A DNA stretch of 64,000 bases from Hymenolepis diminuta (GCA_900708905.1 CAADRB010000010.1:1-64000), one strand, 5' to 3'; shown: positions 24,171 through 39,300, counted from the stretch's first letter. Numbers and translations are program-made. The notes: generated by a model from the sequence alone, not told the origin.

Positions 24171-24361
24171 TTACTGAATGCAATTGCGGAGGAAGTCAAG
24201 AAGACGCTTGCCGTAGACTTCGGGACGGACTGTGGTGATCTGATCAGCGTTGGCTCCACCGTGTTTCACGGTTTTGTAGGTCTGGGCAGTGCGTTTGCGC
24301 ATTCCGTAGCGAGTAAGAATGTCTATCACAGCGATGAAGTAGACTACTGGTCGTCCTATGG
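24171..24361 (-). CDS. PIP4K2: PIP4K exon 8 (last coding exon)
   Basis: Acceptor GTATTTTAG|CC at 24362/24361; stop TAA at 24173-24171. It encodes [15 protein letters not shown] (Asp454, metal-binding), then KKxT-like [13 protein letters not shown], the activation loop, and [15 protein letters not shown]. The loop is two residues longer than in vertebrate PIP4K2. Intron 7 before it is 4.9 kb. Confidence 0.96.
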
Positions 24362-27300
24362 CTAAAATACAAGAAAATGCAAGATGTACTGCAAAACTAA
24401 ACAAAATCTCAATAAATAATTTAGAAAAATCACCAAATAAATATTTTCCTCTCTTCTCTTCAAGATGTGCATAGTGAACAGTGAAAATGATAGATTTGAT
24501 TACCTTCACTGTAATAGCAAGCTCAGTTGAAATTACGTGATTACCGTTTTCCTCGATATGTTTTATGATTAATTAATGTTATTCCGATCAGGTGAATAAT
24601 TAATTTCAACAAATAGTTGATTTTGTTAATGTTTGCAGTTACTATGACTCGAAAAGACGTACGCGCATGCCTTAATCCAGAGTAAAGCGCAAAAAAACAA
24701 AGTAGATAAACACTGAACAATGATTAACATACAAGTTTGAAGTCTAAAAGACAAAAAGTCTCAGTAAAAAATCACATGCCAACTTTAGAAATAGTTAATG
24801 AATAAGTACTGCTCAAAATTAGCGTTAAGTGAAAGTATTTCAACTTTGACATAACCAGTAGAGAGTATGAAGTAGGTCCCTATGCAAGGAACATGTGTAA
24901 TCACTAATGAGATCAAAACAAACTGTGAGTATAGAAATAGAACCTTGGAGCCTCTCTACTACCATCTTCTGACTCATTTTTATTATTACAGTCAGTCATG
25001 ACTAATATTTAACACCGAAGTCTTGACGCCCAACCTTTGAATACGTTCGCATAATTCCATCGAAAGCATGAAATATACTAAGCAACAATTAACACAAATT
25101 TTATTTAAAAAGTGACTTTGCTGAAAATCCCTTACTACGTGTGATGTATTGATATTTAGTCCTGTTTGGTTTGCTTATGCCAGTGTAACTCTTACGTTAT
25201 CTACTTATATAGTGTTCCATTTGACATTCTCTTCGTCCCCACTTCCAGCTTCTCATGTGAGCTAATATCTTCATCTTTCCTAAATCCACATTATTTAACT
25301 CCCACTGTAGGGAGTTATCGTTTAAGTGGTTCACCATAATAAAGGTTGGCTAGACAAAGGATAAACGAAATGCTTCTTCCAACACAAACCACGAAATTAA
25401 GAACAACTTGCAAACACAATTTCTTTTTTAAGTAAACAAGCTAGAGAAAGCAAAACTGCACATAATAAATTAAAGATGTGTACACATGTGCGTTGATTAG
25501 TTGAAGACTTGCTTCAAATAAATGTGCAGTGCATGACACAAAATATGTAACATTTTACTTGAGATCAAATTCCATCTTTTGTTACTGAAAGTTTCATATT
25601 CGTGTGATTTCATAACGCGTACACATCTGCACCCAAAAACAAAGGGCAGAATTCTGCCATGCACCTTCCAAAATATAAAAGTCCAAGACTCTTAACAAGT
25701 GACAAATGTAATTATCCGTTTAAGTCAAAAATAGGTGCTATGAAACGGTGAGAAAACTCGCAATAAGTGCATACCAAAACACGTTGACTCAATTTCCGGA
25801 TGGGAGAAAGGGAGCAAAACGAAATTCCAATAACGCCTAAGCAACCCGATTAATTGATGACAGAGCAACATAGATTTATTATATTAATCTGTTTATTACC
25901 ATCTATTCTACCTATACAAAAAGCTGCTCCCACTTGTGAGAAGTGAAAGCTCATAAATCGGCACAAAAGGACCGAATCTTTGCACTCAACGAAGGATACA
26001 TTTTTAATTAGATTCACTAGTATAGAAGAAAATATAATGAGGATTCTAAACTGAACGGTGCAGGAAGAATCATATATTCGGTGAAGAACAATCTGAAATT
26101 CGTGACGAACCCATAAAGGTTCGACCTTATAAATCAAAAGGTATCTGAAAAAATAAGAAACATATTCAACGTTATACAAGAGAGTTATTAATAGACAGTT
26201 CTATATATCAATAAATTATATACAGGGTGAGTAAGGTATCTGAGGTCACTTGTATTTTTGTAATTTAGACTAACCTGATGATAATTAATGTACTTTTTAT
26301 ATCAGAAGATCTCATGGCAGGTAGTACTATAACTAATGAAATGAATAAAGGCGAAACACATTTATTTAGAGGATACAAGATTTCTAAAAAATTCCACATC
26401 TTTCGTTTGCAAAGTTAGAAAGGAGCTGCTGAATGAAACAATGAAGCACGAGGCATAATGGGGCTACAAGAAAGAGAAAAGAGTGTTGTCAACCTTCTAC
26501 TGACTCACTCATAAAACCTAGATTTGTGAGAAGAGTGCATTGCATGGCTTGATCGACAAAAATCGTGGGTGCCATCTTGCCAAACATCTTTAAGTGTCTG
26601 AAGGAACAACAATACAGAAAGAGTATCTTCATCAAGACCTCAGATACAAATCTTACGTCCTTAGGCGAGGTCATCAGTTTATGTGGGCAAAAAGAACTCA
26701 AGAGAATTGTTTAATGTGTGCAAATGTGTGTGCAAGAAATTGAAGAACCCAGAAGCACAGGAGAATCTTTGGTTTTTCTACCTCGAAAACAACTTCTAAT
26801 AGAATTAATAAGTCATTCCAAGGAATGGCCATGTGTAGACTTACCGCACTGAAGTTTCGACTGTTATGCATGCACATGAATCTTCCAGCAACAGTGATGG
26901 TTTTCAATGTTATTAGCAGTGAAGGGTACATCATGACTAACTATTTACACAGGACCTTAGAGTGAATGCAGAAACAGATGCCTATGTCGAAACTCCTCAA
27001 ACCTTACATAGACAGAATAGCCAATGAAGGAAGGCCCATTGTTTCTCAACAAGATTCGCCTCCATCCCACAAAGCTCTTAAAACCTACGATTGGATGGAT
27101 GGCCGGAAATTTCAATCATCATGTTAACCACACCAAACTTATGTTCGCCTCCTAACTACTCACCAGACTTTAATCCTTTCGATTACAACGTCTGGGGCGG
27201 GCGTCTTTGAAAATGAAGTTAATAAGAATTATCATTACACCAAATCCTCCTCTCTCATGGAAGCAATAGCCGGAGCAATGGAAGACATCAATAAAGACCA

Positions 27301-30300
27301 CGTGATCAAAGCTTGCAGTCATTTTCGAACTCAAGAATACAGAGCTTCTGCACTTTTCTCACCCAAAAAAACTGGTTTTTATGATGTATTGTACAGACAT
27401 CTGCATCCATTGATCAAATAAACGCAGGTGTTTACTTAATGAAAACAATAAATTATCAAGCACATTAAGCCTTTCGCACTTTTAATGTGAACAAATGGGG
27501 GGAGAAAGTGGCGTTATAGTCACAAGATTTCTCTCATCAAAAGCAGATACGACGCCTAAGAATGGGTTTCGGATCAGACTCCCATCTTTTCTTATCACTA
27601 TTGTGTGGCAAATACCGTAAAAGGCATGGATTACTGATGTACCGATTCAATATGCTTCAAAAATGTGTGAGTAAATTGAAGAAGTTCTGTTATGGTCAAC
27701 AGATTTCTCACTGAAACAGTAATCATGGTCGTTCTTCGTCTTTTTCCCCTTCTCTCTTCAAAGTAGGAAAGATCTTTGGACTGATGCTTAAAATAGACTC
27801 AGAACTAGACTTCTGTTGCATAAAGTAGCTGCCATATCAATTCAATGAAAGAAAAAGATAGACAGAAAAGGCCTTAGCACTTGAAACACGAGTTGTTATA
27901 GGTAAGGAGATTCTCAGTAAAAGTAACATCATTATTTCAATCGACAGCCATCAAATCTAGTTATTAAGAGATCTTATCCTCAACACCAATGCAGTTGTCA
28001 GGAGAAGAGGACTGCCACTTTAAGTATTGAGTTTTAGTGTAAATACTATGGATTAGATGCTAGTCACAATTCTTTATGAACGCGCACATGGCCATATTTT
28101 CGTTGATTTGAGTCAGTAAATTGGGATGATTCCCCAACCTATGTAAGTGACTTGATTTACATCTTCAATGTGAGGCTAATTCACCTTTCGTAGACTAACT
28201 CCCAAGATAATTAAGGAAGGCATTGAAAACTCTTGATATGGAGAGAGAGGTAAGGCATTCTGAAGATGTTCTAATCCTATCACCCTCTTATTGCTCAAAA
28301 TGAACCAAATTATTAGGTGCAGGCAAATGAGTCCTGATATCTCGACCTCGGTCTCGACAGACATGTCACAGACACACAAGAGAGTTAATATTGATGCTTA
28401 ACTGAACAAAACTAGGAAGAGAATAGCAATAGGAAAAGACAGCCGCCATATCAATTCAACTGACTTCAAAAACTTCTAGCACTTCAAATGATAGTTCTTG
28501 TCGTTTGCTTTGGCCATTAAAAATTTTCAGCAATACAACACACTCAAAAATTTTTTCTCCCCTCCCCCCATACGTCTCGATGTAGTTATTTTTGCTTTTC
28601 TGGGGATTAACCAAAATAAGCCCTGATTAGCAGTAGCAATATACCGCTATCATATCAACTCTGTTCTATTCCACTAAACACCATCCTACGCTTCGAGCGA
28701 CAACACATCAAAAAGAAACGAGAGATAGGCGCTAGAGCTATGTGAAAGGATCACTTGGCCAATGTAAAATTTGTTGCAAAGTAATGGAGAGGACTAGAGG
28801 CTGAGAGATGCGTTTCCAGCCGAAGGTTTGGATCGAGTAGGTATAAAGCCACAAAATCTATAGTTTGAAGGCTGTGACAAACATTGAGAGCTTCACAGTC
28901 AGTGAACGATGAGAAAATGATAGCAAAAGTTTAATCATATAAAAATACAAATAAAATTTTCGAACAAACAATCAGAAGTCAAATTAATCTAGAATCTAAA
29001 AATTTTAAAAATTATCAGTAGTGGGAGTAATCAGATAATTCGCATGACGAAAAGCCATATTTAACTCACTGTTACAGATGTTAGTTGAAGTCTATTAAAA
29101 AAACAAACACAAACTACGAAGATTCAGAGATCATAACCCCAATAGCAATGTATCCGAAGATACGAGGCGAGGATCGACTGAATACGTCTGAAGATCATGA
29201 ATCTCCAATAATCGGACGTGACAACGATCGAGAGCTAAACATTCATGTATTCTCTACCATACTTACATGGTGATCCTCTGAAGGCGTAGAATTCACTGAC
29301 AGGACTGAGTTCACCCGTAAACGGTTGTAAACGATACAAGACGTCATCTGTAGGGCTATCCGGTGGTGTATACGCACCTGAAAGCAACAAAGTCAAGCTG
29401 ACTAAATGAAGCGTCAATGGCAAAAATAATGGTAAAAGTAAAAATTATCAACCTCAAACATTAATCCCCTTCTTTTACATTATACCCTGAACAAATGCAT
29501 TAAACCTACAATTATTGGTAGGTCTCTACAAAATAGATGCCTTTGGGTACAAATAGATTCTATCGGACTTAATATTGGATCAAATGAAGCTTAAGGACAA
29601 CTCACTATGTATTTAGTTCAATTTTTCCAAACTCATTGAAGGGAAGCATTTAAAAACAATGGTTTTGGAGGCCATCTGATATGAAATTGGGGTTATTAAA
29701 GCCTTATCTTGAAGGGCATTGTTCAGCAAGGTTGTTGAATCGACTCACTGGATGTGTACCGATGAGTATAGAACTATAGACAGTTTGATAAGACGTTTCC
29801 GAACCCTATCCTGCCTCACTTCATTTAGCTGAACATCTTTTGAGAGACACAGGACTACTTATACGTAGCTAAGGTCTGTGGAACATAAAAAACACCGCTA
29901 TAATTAGTAAATTTGAAATTTACCATCTTCAGCACTTCCACCACCAGCCATCGCATCAAGATCCTCCGAATTCGACGGAGAAAAATCCACAAAAGACTCA
30001 TTTCCCACTCCACCACCAACACCACCGCCAATAGACATTGGGTGAGACCCAACCGGGAATGCTGAACTAGGACCCATAGGAGGGGCATTGTGATTAGAGG
30101 ATGGACCAAAAAGTTTTTCTTCAAAGATCTCACCCAGACCGTCGCCAGCAGATGCGAGCATCTCACCAGCGGAGCCTCGATGAGCGCCTGAGGAGGGTAC
30201 TCCGGTGGCGATTTCTAAAGCAGTGGGGGAGGCGGAAGATGGATGACCACCTGGGAGGGAGCCAGAATTGCCCGGTGCTGAAGCCTCATCTTGCTCGTTG

Positions 30301-33300
30301 TAAGGTGCGGCCAATTCAACGTCGTGGATGCCGATTAGGGCACTATAATCCATCAGATTGTTCTCTTGAAGGAACTGTAGGGAATTATACAAAGTAAAAT
30401 CGACATAAATAGCGACATATTACAAATCGAAAATAGAAATCGGAATCGTGAATAAGCAATTGTTTATCATTATTATTCGATTCATGCACAATGACAATGA
30501 TATCAGAAGCTTCACTGATTTATGTTTTCATTTGTGAAAACAGTTCGCTTAGTGTGGAAAGTTAATATATATAAAATTGTTTGTCGTCGAATGTCAACTG
30601 GTCATATTTTTTCTCATATTAAGTTCCTCCTTAATGTTAAGAATGAAGCAAAAATATGTATCACTAAAGAAATGTTGCCATAACTGTTATTTATTGAAAT
30701 TAACATAAAAAATCACCTCCTCCAAACAGGAATCAAATTTAAAGATGAGAATATCAGAAATCTCGCATTGATTAAATTCCCAGCACAAGAAATTCATGAA
30801 ATTGCAAACTGTCACATTTAAATGCTTTAGATTCATCAGAAGCTTGCCTTTCCTTTGTGTTCGAAAGCACGAGCCGATTTGAATACCCAGAAAAGGGAAT
30901 CAAAAATAGGTCAATCATTACAGTTAAAGAACATTGATGAAAAATTCCAACAACCGGATTATTTCAAGTGACTCAGCAATGTTATCAATTCATGCAGCGC
31001 GTGGCTTTCAGTTGGCCTAGAATAGCGTGCTCTAGAAGATGTCTAACCCTTTCCAACTTCTATCCGAAAATATACGTGGGTGTCTTGCGGTTATCATTTT
31101 TATTTGATGGGTACAAGTCTACTCTAAACAGAGACAGTATTAATAGAGGCAAAACAAAGCTACATTAACGCTTGCAGGAGATGGAATGCTCCATTACTAA
31201 CAATGCATTTAAAATTTTGCTTATTTGGAACGGAAAGTTGCAATAAAGCGTAACCTCAATTATTGTTTAGTAAATTTGATTGAAAAATATTCAATTAATG
31301 GTCTTATTAAGAAATACTGATTTGAACAAAGAGATGTGGAGCTTCCAGTGTTAAAACTATCTGGGGAAGGGGGGAGGGGGAAAGGGAGAATCGAAGCGTT
31401 ACAAATCAAAATATTTTATTAAAGTGAAATTTTTTTAATTTTGGCAACATCGAAATGCCGACTCACTGCAATATCACGTTCAAGATTCTCCAGAAGTCGC
31501 TGCTTGGCCGATTCTTCTAAATGGAGTTCACAGATATCATTCATGAAATCATTATCCTTCAGGGTTGGCAGTGGCTTGCTCTACAATAAGAAGCAAAAAT
31601 ACAGTCTACGGAATTTCCATCGCAGACCAATTTAGACATGGCATTTGAGTATGTCCCGAAGAAGCCAATTATTCATCAGTTTTAATTTTGCAGCGAAATT
31701 AAGAACTGAAACACAATCGTTAAGCCATGACTGCTGTTGTTGCTGTTAAGTTAAGAATATGCTAGGGGAAGAAGTGGAAGCATGAGATTAGATTTCAATG
31801 AGTATGCTGGTTCCGAAGAAAACGAAAAGAGATGGAAAAGAACCCGACGCACTGATGGGCTTGACGGAGCTCACAATTATTTTCCGCCGCTTACCCTACG
31901 ACTTCGCGATTGTTTCCATTTGGAATTCTGGATAGAAGGGAGAACAAATTAAGCAGCAGTAGAGTGGACATTCTGATTTATATTAAAACAAAGGCATGAA
32001 GACATGACTAAATAATATCGTTACCTTTCACTTTGCCTCAGTACTAATGCATTTAAAGTAGCACAAGATCTCCTCAGTAGGGTTACTTTAAGGACCCAAC
32101 CAAATTAAGATTAAAGATACTCCCCTTGCAAAACTGAGCCTCCTTAAGACTAATAGGAAACACGAGCACTTCCAAGACGAATAAGGCCGAGATTTATGTG
32201 GAGAGCAAGGTTATAGTTGAGATAGAAATCATGATTGAGGATTGCAGGGGATAAGCGTCAGCGCCGAGGGAGTGGAAACGGCTGAGGTCATATTATGGCA
32301 TATTTAGCGGAGTTGATGCGTTGTATCTTTTGCTCGTCTGATGAGAGGCAAATAAAGATCATCATCTGATTATTTAGATCAGTGAAGACATATGATTCCA
32401 TATGTGCGGTAGAGTTGCATGGCTGCCAAAATCATAAGATATCAATATTCCTTTATTGGAGTAACCAAGCGAACTGGTGAGTACCAGTCCATAGAATGCA
32501 AATTAACATTATTACTATTAGAAAAGCTTCCTCAAACAAAGGTGAGTGCTAAAACCATTTTCAGCTTTAATGAAATTGGAAATTACCACTGCTGGTCAAT
32601 TAGTGGAACTCATTTGCAATAATCAGTCATCCCCAAACTCAAAGAATACGAACTTGTAATATAGATGATTCAAAGTTATGCTTCAATGGCAATTAGGAAA
32701 AGTTGTGCACATTTTAGGGAGCATTAGAAGTGAAAGGATTTGTACCACAAGTTCATCGGACCGCAATGATTGCAATTATGAGGTCGCGCTGTACTGGTAA
32801 TTTTCGTAGTATTACTTACCGCTTATAATGAAATTCCTTAAGCGAACCAGACAATGTCATTAACTTGCTGATCTACTTGCCTAGAAGTGGTACTAATAAA
32901 ATGGGGCCGTGGTCTAGTGTATTTTATAAAAAAATATCACACATGAATTGTAATGACGTCTATGTATATTCCATGACAGTGGAATTATTTGAATAAGTTT
33001 ATAATAGTAGTGTTTAGGCGAAATCGACTGAACTTCCATAGGCTTATCTCAACATGAATATAAAGTCAATAATTAAGTCACCAGTCTAAATCAAAGAGCC
33101 CATACGTTAAAGGAGCCTCGACAATATCACAAAGTCCAACTCGTCATAGAGAAGATAAAGGACAGAATAGACACATATCTTAACATACAAACAAAGTGAC
33201 CCGGTTATGCAATGAAAAATGAAGACCTGGTCGATTTTTTTAAAAAAGTGCTTCGTTCTAAGTACAGGAGCGCAGGCTTAGCCCCTGGGAAAGTAAGCAT

Positions 33301-36300
33301 AAAAAAGCAATACAATCGCTAAACCCGTATTGAATTCACATTTACCAAAATTGGCCAAATATAAAATTCGTCAGACAAAAACTTCGAATGCATTAATACT
33401 CCTAATACACATTGTAAATACCTTACCGCGGAATTTCACATAAATGCAACGTTATTAAAAGAAAAAAGACACGTGATGTAAACACACATACGAATGTTCC
33501 AACTCCGTAAATATAAAATTATGACTTAAGTATTTTACAATCAGAAAACCTGACTACTTGTGAATCAAGATTGATGCAACAAAGGGATTTTCTAGAGGCA
33601 GCACAGACTTTTGTTTCTAGAAACTAAATTTCTGAAAACGAAGAGATTTATTGTCTTAAACATTTTCATTGAAAACAAACATGCAATTTGACCATAAACA
33701 AAACAGATGTAATATACTTAGGGATAGACAACAGTTTTCATGATGAATAACTTTAGTTTCCCGTATAATCTATAATCTTATTTCAAGTGCTGTAAAGCTA
33801 AAATTCAAAGTGGCATGTTAAAACCGGAATGCGAGACAGAAATACAATGGCAAATAGGTAGATTGAATCCGAAGGTTATCCATCCAGAGGAATCACATCT
33901 CAGCCTCAATTAAAGAGTAGATTTATGCCAAAATAGTTTGGAAAGTAGAATTAAAGAAAAAAAGGTATTTTGGGTAATTTTTAAATTTACTAACATTGAT
34001 TTCTAAATACTTCGATAGTAAATTCAGTTAAGTAATTGTAGTAGCTATTTAAAAATGCCACAATTTGAGCTCCAAGACAATCTATTCGTCTGTGACATGG
34101 ACAAAAATGAATACCTCTTCGAATCAGGTGTAAGCAAGTAAGTTGATTTCAGAGGTAGCCGAAGACAATTCTTAATCAGTAAAAATTTATCATAGTAAAG
34201 TAGGAACAAGAGCGAAATGCACAAAGTTAAAAGTAGACATAAATTAAAACAAATAACAATACACGGGATAAAAAAGAGAAAGTAACTCACTTTTTCCTTC
34301 TCATTAGCTTCTCTGTCCACAACCGAACCCTAGAAAAGAAAGAGGAAAACAGACAGTAGATTAGACATTATTAACCATAGAAACGGCAAATCTTCGGTGG
34401 AATGAAGCAGGAAAGGGGAGGGGCAGAGTGAGAAAAATAGCACTGCAGACTGTCGCACACAGGAAGCCAGAAAAATGAACCATCATGGGAATGCCAAATA
34501 TAATAAATCAGCTGAGGTGAACATTCTCCGCATTTAGAAGAAGAGGAAGGAAAAGGGAGATAATTCAAGGAACTTGTTGCTACTGGGAACCGAAAATCTA
34601 CAGACTTAACGGAACTCTGCTGCTATGGGGATTCAATGAATATCCCCATAACGAAAATCAAGTGCAAAAATGTCCCAGGTACAATAATGAAAGGAACGCT
34701 GATTATACAGTAAATCCCCTAAAGAACTAAAAAACGAGAAATAAATTATGCTATCAATTGCCCTTACAAATAGTTAAATGGTACGCATATGGGACAGCCA
34801 TATTATTTAATGTGAGCTTTACTCCAAAATTATGCTCGGCAACGACCCTGCAATTTACCACATTTTCGCATAAAAATAATTCATTCTTATATAACACTAT
34901 GCTTCAATGAGAATAAAGGTAATTATTTGCACTCTAATGCAGAAATTATTTTTGTCAAAAGGGGAAATATATATATATATTCGATTAAAGATACAGGTGC
35001 AATCTCAAAACCTGGATAACAATAACTTCACAGCAAGACAAAGAAAATACAAAATACAAACATTGCTATAATGGGACTAAAATAAAAAAGTAAACTAAAT
35101 TTCAAGATATCAATTAATTACGGACGATGGAATCGAATGTCCAGACTAAAAAGAGATGAGAACATCGCAAATATGTACACATTACTTATCAGACGCTAAT
35201 TAGTGGGGGATAGGTAATATACTACAAATAAGCTTTTAGTGACCTAGTTACAGTCAGGTATTATGCAGAGTAGAAACTCGAAAATCAAATAGCAATTTCA
35301 TACCACCGCCACCGCAGATTCAAAACCAAAATACGACCCTAGTAAACTTCTTTGCCTGTCCTTCTACACGAAAAACAGAAAGATCAAAAATAGCAGTAGG
35401 GAAAAAAAGTTGAAAAATAAGAGAAAAAGGGCAAAAAGACGGAGCTACTACAGCAGATTATTGCAGAGCAGATATGCAGTGAGCCAGAGAGGCAGCGATC
35501 AAACAATCAGCGTCAAACACACACAGCGTTAGAAGAGATAATTTCACATGCAAATAATCACGAAGGCAATAGCAAACAAAAGAGAGCGCAAGAGATAGAG
35601 AGCCAGGACTTGCCGGTCTTGAGTGTGGTCGATGCAGACCCTAGATAGAGGCAGACAGAGCAAAAGATGGAACTGAGTTTTATTCAGATTGAGATGAGAT
35701 TACTATCCCGTGAAAATCAGAAGACGATATTAAATGCAGACTGTAAATCTGTTACACTGCCAATAGATTATAAGGATGAAAGAGTAGAAACCTTTGACCG
35801 TTGAACTTTTAAAATAAGCAATAAGAGGTAAAACGAAGTGAATGTTCATATAAATAAACACGAAAGATTACAAATTGAACTTTCCACAAGAAAGAAAATT
35901 ACTACAATGACTCATACAACGTTAAGCAATCATCATTAACTAAATGTGTTGAGGAATACCGAGCCTCAGGAACTATTTTCAAGTAATCAATCGGCAAAAA
36001 GAGGCTCCAATAAGAAATAAGTGACATTGTTGGGTGAATACACGTATGTACAATAGCGCCCTGATGAGAAATTTAAATTTCTTCACCCCTCCCTACCTGA
36101 CTTAACCAGCTAGATTGACAATTTCATTCACTAGATTGTGCACTGATAAGCCCACGACTTCTGACACTGTAGACGGGCATGTTAACAGCATATAAATGTC
36201 TAATATTTAAATCTTTTAGTCTTAAAAAAATGAATAATCTATAGACCCAACACAAAACAGAACATGACTACGGAGCTCTTACAGATTTACACCATTAAGA

Positions 36301-39300
36301 TGATACTTGTAGAGCAAGCATCAATTCATTCAAAGAGCTAATGGAGTGGAAATTAAACAATTTATGAAAAGCGCTCATCCCACTTCCCTCCTACTTTACG
36401 ATAAGTAAGGTTAATTGTGCGCGCAAACCAGACACACAATACAAATATATGTCATATTGCAACTGAAAAGATAACCAAGAAAAAACTTAGAATGTTATGA
36501 AAGTGGATAAATAGAGGGTATTACTACTCACAGAGCAATTGATGCAGGTGAGGATACCAAAGCTACACTGAAATGGGAATGAGATTATAAATGATGAGAA
36601 CCAGGAATGAGACTTGAGGCTAGGTGAATGCGTGTTCAATGGTGTATCAATTAACGCCCAAAACAGTGTGATTTTTGCAAACAGTGAAGCAGTGGCTTAG
36701 CGTAAAACACTCCCTTAATGCAGAACGTAGAATCACCAACTACGTATTGGTGACCTCAAAGACAACCCCTAAAATTAAAAGACTGCCAACACTTGAGGAC
36801 ATGACTACATAATTTCATTATCTAAATAAATTTAAAGCTTATTGAAAGGAGCTGTATTTTCTGACCCTAATCCTAGGCAGAGAAAGATTGTTTGGAACCA
36901 TTCTTCTACAACTGACTCATCAAAGTTGTGAGAGTATGACGGGCACAAATGGCACTGTCTAGTGCTTCATCAGCAACCTTCACCCAGATCCCAAAATTTT
37001 ACATAACTTTGATCGCTGTAAATAGAATGAAGTGGTCATCATCCTCTATCATCAATAATCCATCCTTGTCTTCTTCCCAGATCTGAATGGATCGGTTGAT
37101 CTAAGGCTGCCATGAGTGATTTAAAGAGCATCTCAGTTGCCATAGTAAAGCAACAGAATACTTGCAATTTGACAATTTTGGTTTACTAAATGACCCGCTG
37201 GCGCATATGTGATTAATCAAACGACCATTCAGACGGACTTCAGAAGTTGAGTGTACATTTCTCCGCCTCTGCTAATTTATAATCCCGACTAATTCGACAA
37301 TTTATGTCATGCAAGCTCAAATTATCTTTATAGGCAGCCCCAGACATGCTCTCAAATTGGGAGGAATGTAAACTACTCTCCATTTGCTAGAAGAATCATT
37401 TAAATGAATTGAGCAAACAATGGCTTGCGTCAATAATCTGTCTCAGGATAAATTATGAGCTTAAACCACTAAAAAATGAGGACTTCAACAGCAAACTACC
37501 AACTGGAAAAGTAGGATTACGGTGAAAGTGAGCCAGTGAATAATGTGGGTTAGTCTAGAAGGTGAATGCCGAGTTGATGTGCAAATCGATTAGGACTGAA
37601 AAACATACACCACAATTCCGAGATGAGCCCTCTGAATTTACTATTGGATCTAGGGAGCCTGGACACTTCAATGTAAAAATAAACGTGGGTATCAAAACAT
37701 AAACAGAGGGTGAAAAATAGCACCAAAGGGCAAGCAATGAGGATGCGTAAGACTTACTTTGAGATCGTATTTTCGATGAATGGTGACACGAGGACTGAAG
37801 ACATTGCGCATTGCCAGTAAGTAAGTTTCTTGGTCATTCACTGTGATTCGATACATACCCAGATACTGCGGTAGAAGAGTCTGACCATGCACGTTAACCA
37901 CATACTACAAAAGGAGGAAGTGATGGAATAATAACAGTAATAATGCACATATGAGGGGAAAGCAATTGATTGAATTTAACGGAGAAGCACTGAAAAAACC
38001 TTCAAATAAACTTGGCGTCTAATGAAGTTTATAGACACAAGCGTGCCCCTCATTTAGGCATTTAAATGAAATATAAACAACTCAATTCTGTTCTCTTATT
38101 TTAAAACCCAAACATCTTAAAATTTGATAGCCACAATAATCACATCACCAATAGAGAAATCATGAGGTTCTTCATCATAAAATCGATATTCCTGTCAAAT
38201 ACAGAGGAATTATGACCTAAAATTACACAACGCACTCTTCCCACCAAGAAATCCCAATTCGATGCAAATTCTGTTAGAGCACATAAAAATGAATCGCAAA
38301 AGAGTCAATCTAGGAAGATGTGAAGAATACACTTTAGCATTAAGCCGACGAAGCCAATTGAGCCGAAACGAATCCAAGTCTAGATCATTGCAACTCAAGA
38401 AGTATAGTTGAGTTTATACTACTTTTAGACTCTTCGTGACATCACTAACTCTATTTCGATTCTTATCATATTTGCTGGAAAAGATACAGAGATATTTGTC
38501 TTCTTTTCTAAGGCATTTCTCTAAGTGATATCAGCACTTACGATGTTTAATAAATTGAGCTGAGGCAATTTCAACCACAACAAGCGGATAAAAGATAAGA
38601 ATACTGACAATAAACACCGCTAATAATCAATTAACTAATCTCGTCTTCTTTTTTTCCCCATTTCTTATTGCTATAATTAATACGATCAGATCGTACAGGT
38701 TATTAACAACAAATAAACTTTTCGGGTTCAACTTTGGTCGATTAGTATTTAACATAGCTAAGATATTATTAATTTCTTTTATTTCCAGATAATGGTGTAA
38801 ACACAACCATTGAAAGATAGCGTTCGGCTCAATTCACACAGTTAACTACCGTAATAAACAAAAAACAAAGCGTACAAGTGGAAAATTTTCGAACGAAAAC
38901 GTTTTTCATCCGCTTTTCTACATTCCCCCAATTTGTACCCTCTTCATCCATTATCGCTAATTAAAATTTCACAGGACAGCAAACAGAAGATGTTCAATTG
39001 CACTAAACTACAAACACTGTAGCTAATAATCTAATAGATGTCCCTACAATCCAGTTAGACCATCCTAGCAGCGAAAAGTCTCACTCAACAATGTTGTGTT
39101 TTAATAATGTTGCAAATGGCTGCAGCTTGCAAAAAATGGCTCCAATAATACTCAGGGTAGACCCTAAAACGTTCCTAGCCGAATCATGCTATAGAAACTA
39201 GGTATAGTCGATTACGAATTTCACAAACCAGCAGATTTATAGTTCAATGAAGCCGTTAAATTTGTATTACACTGGCATAGTGTTGGCGAATTTAGATTTC

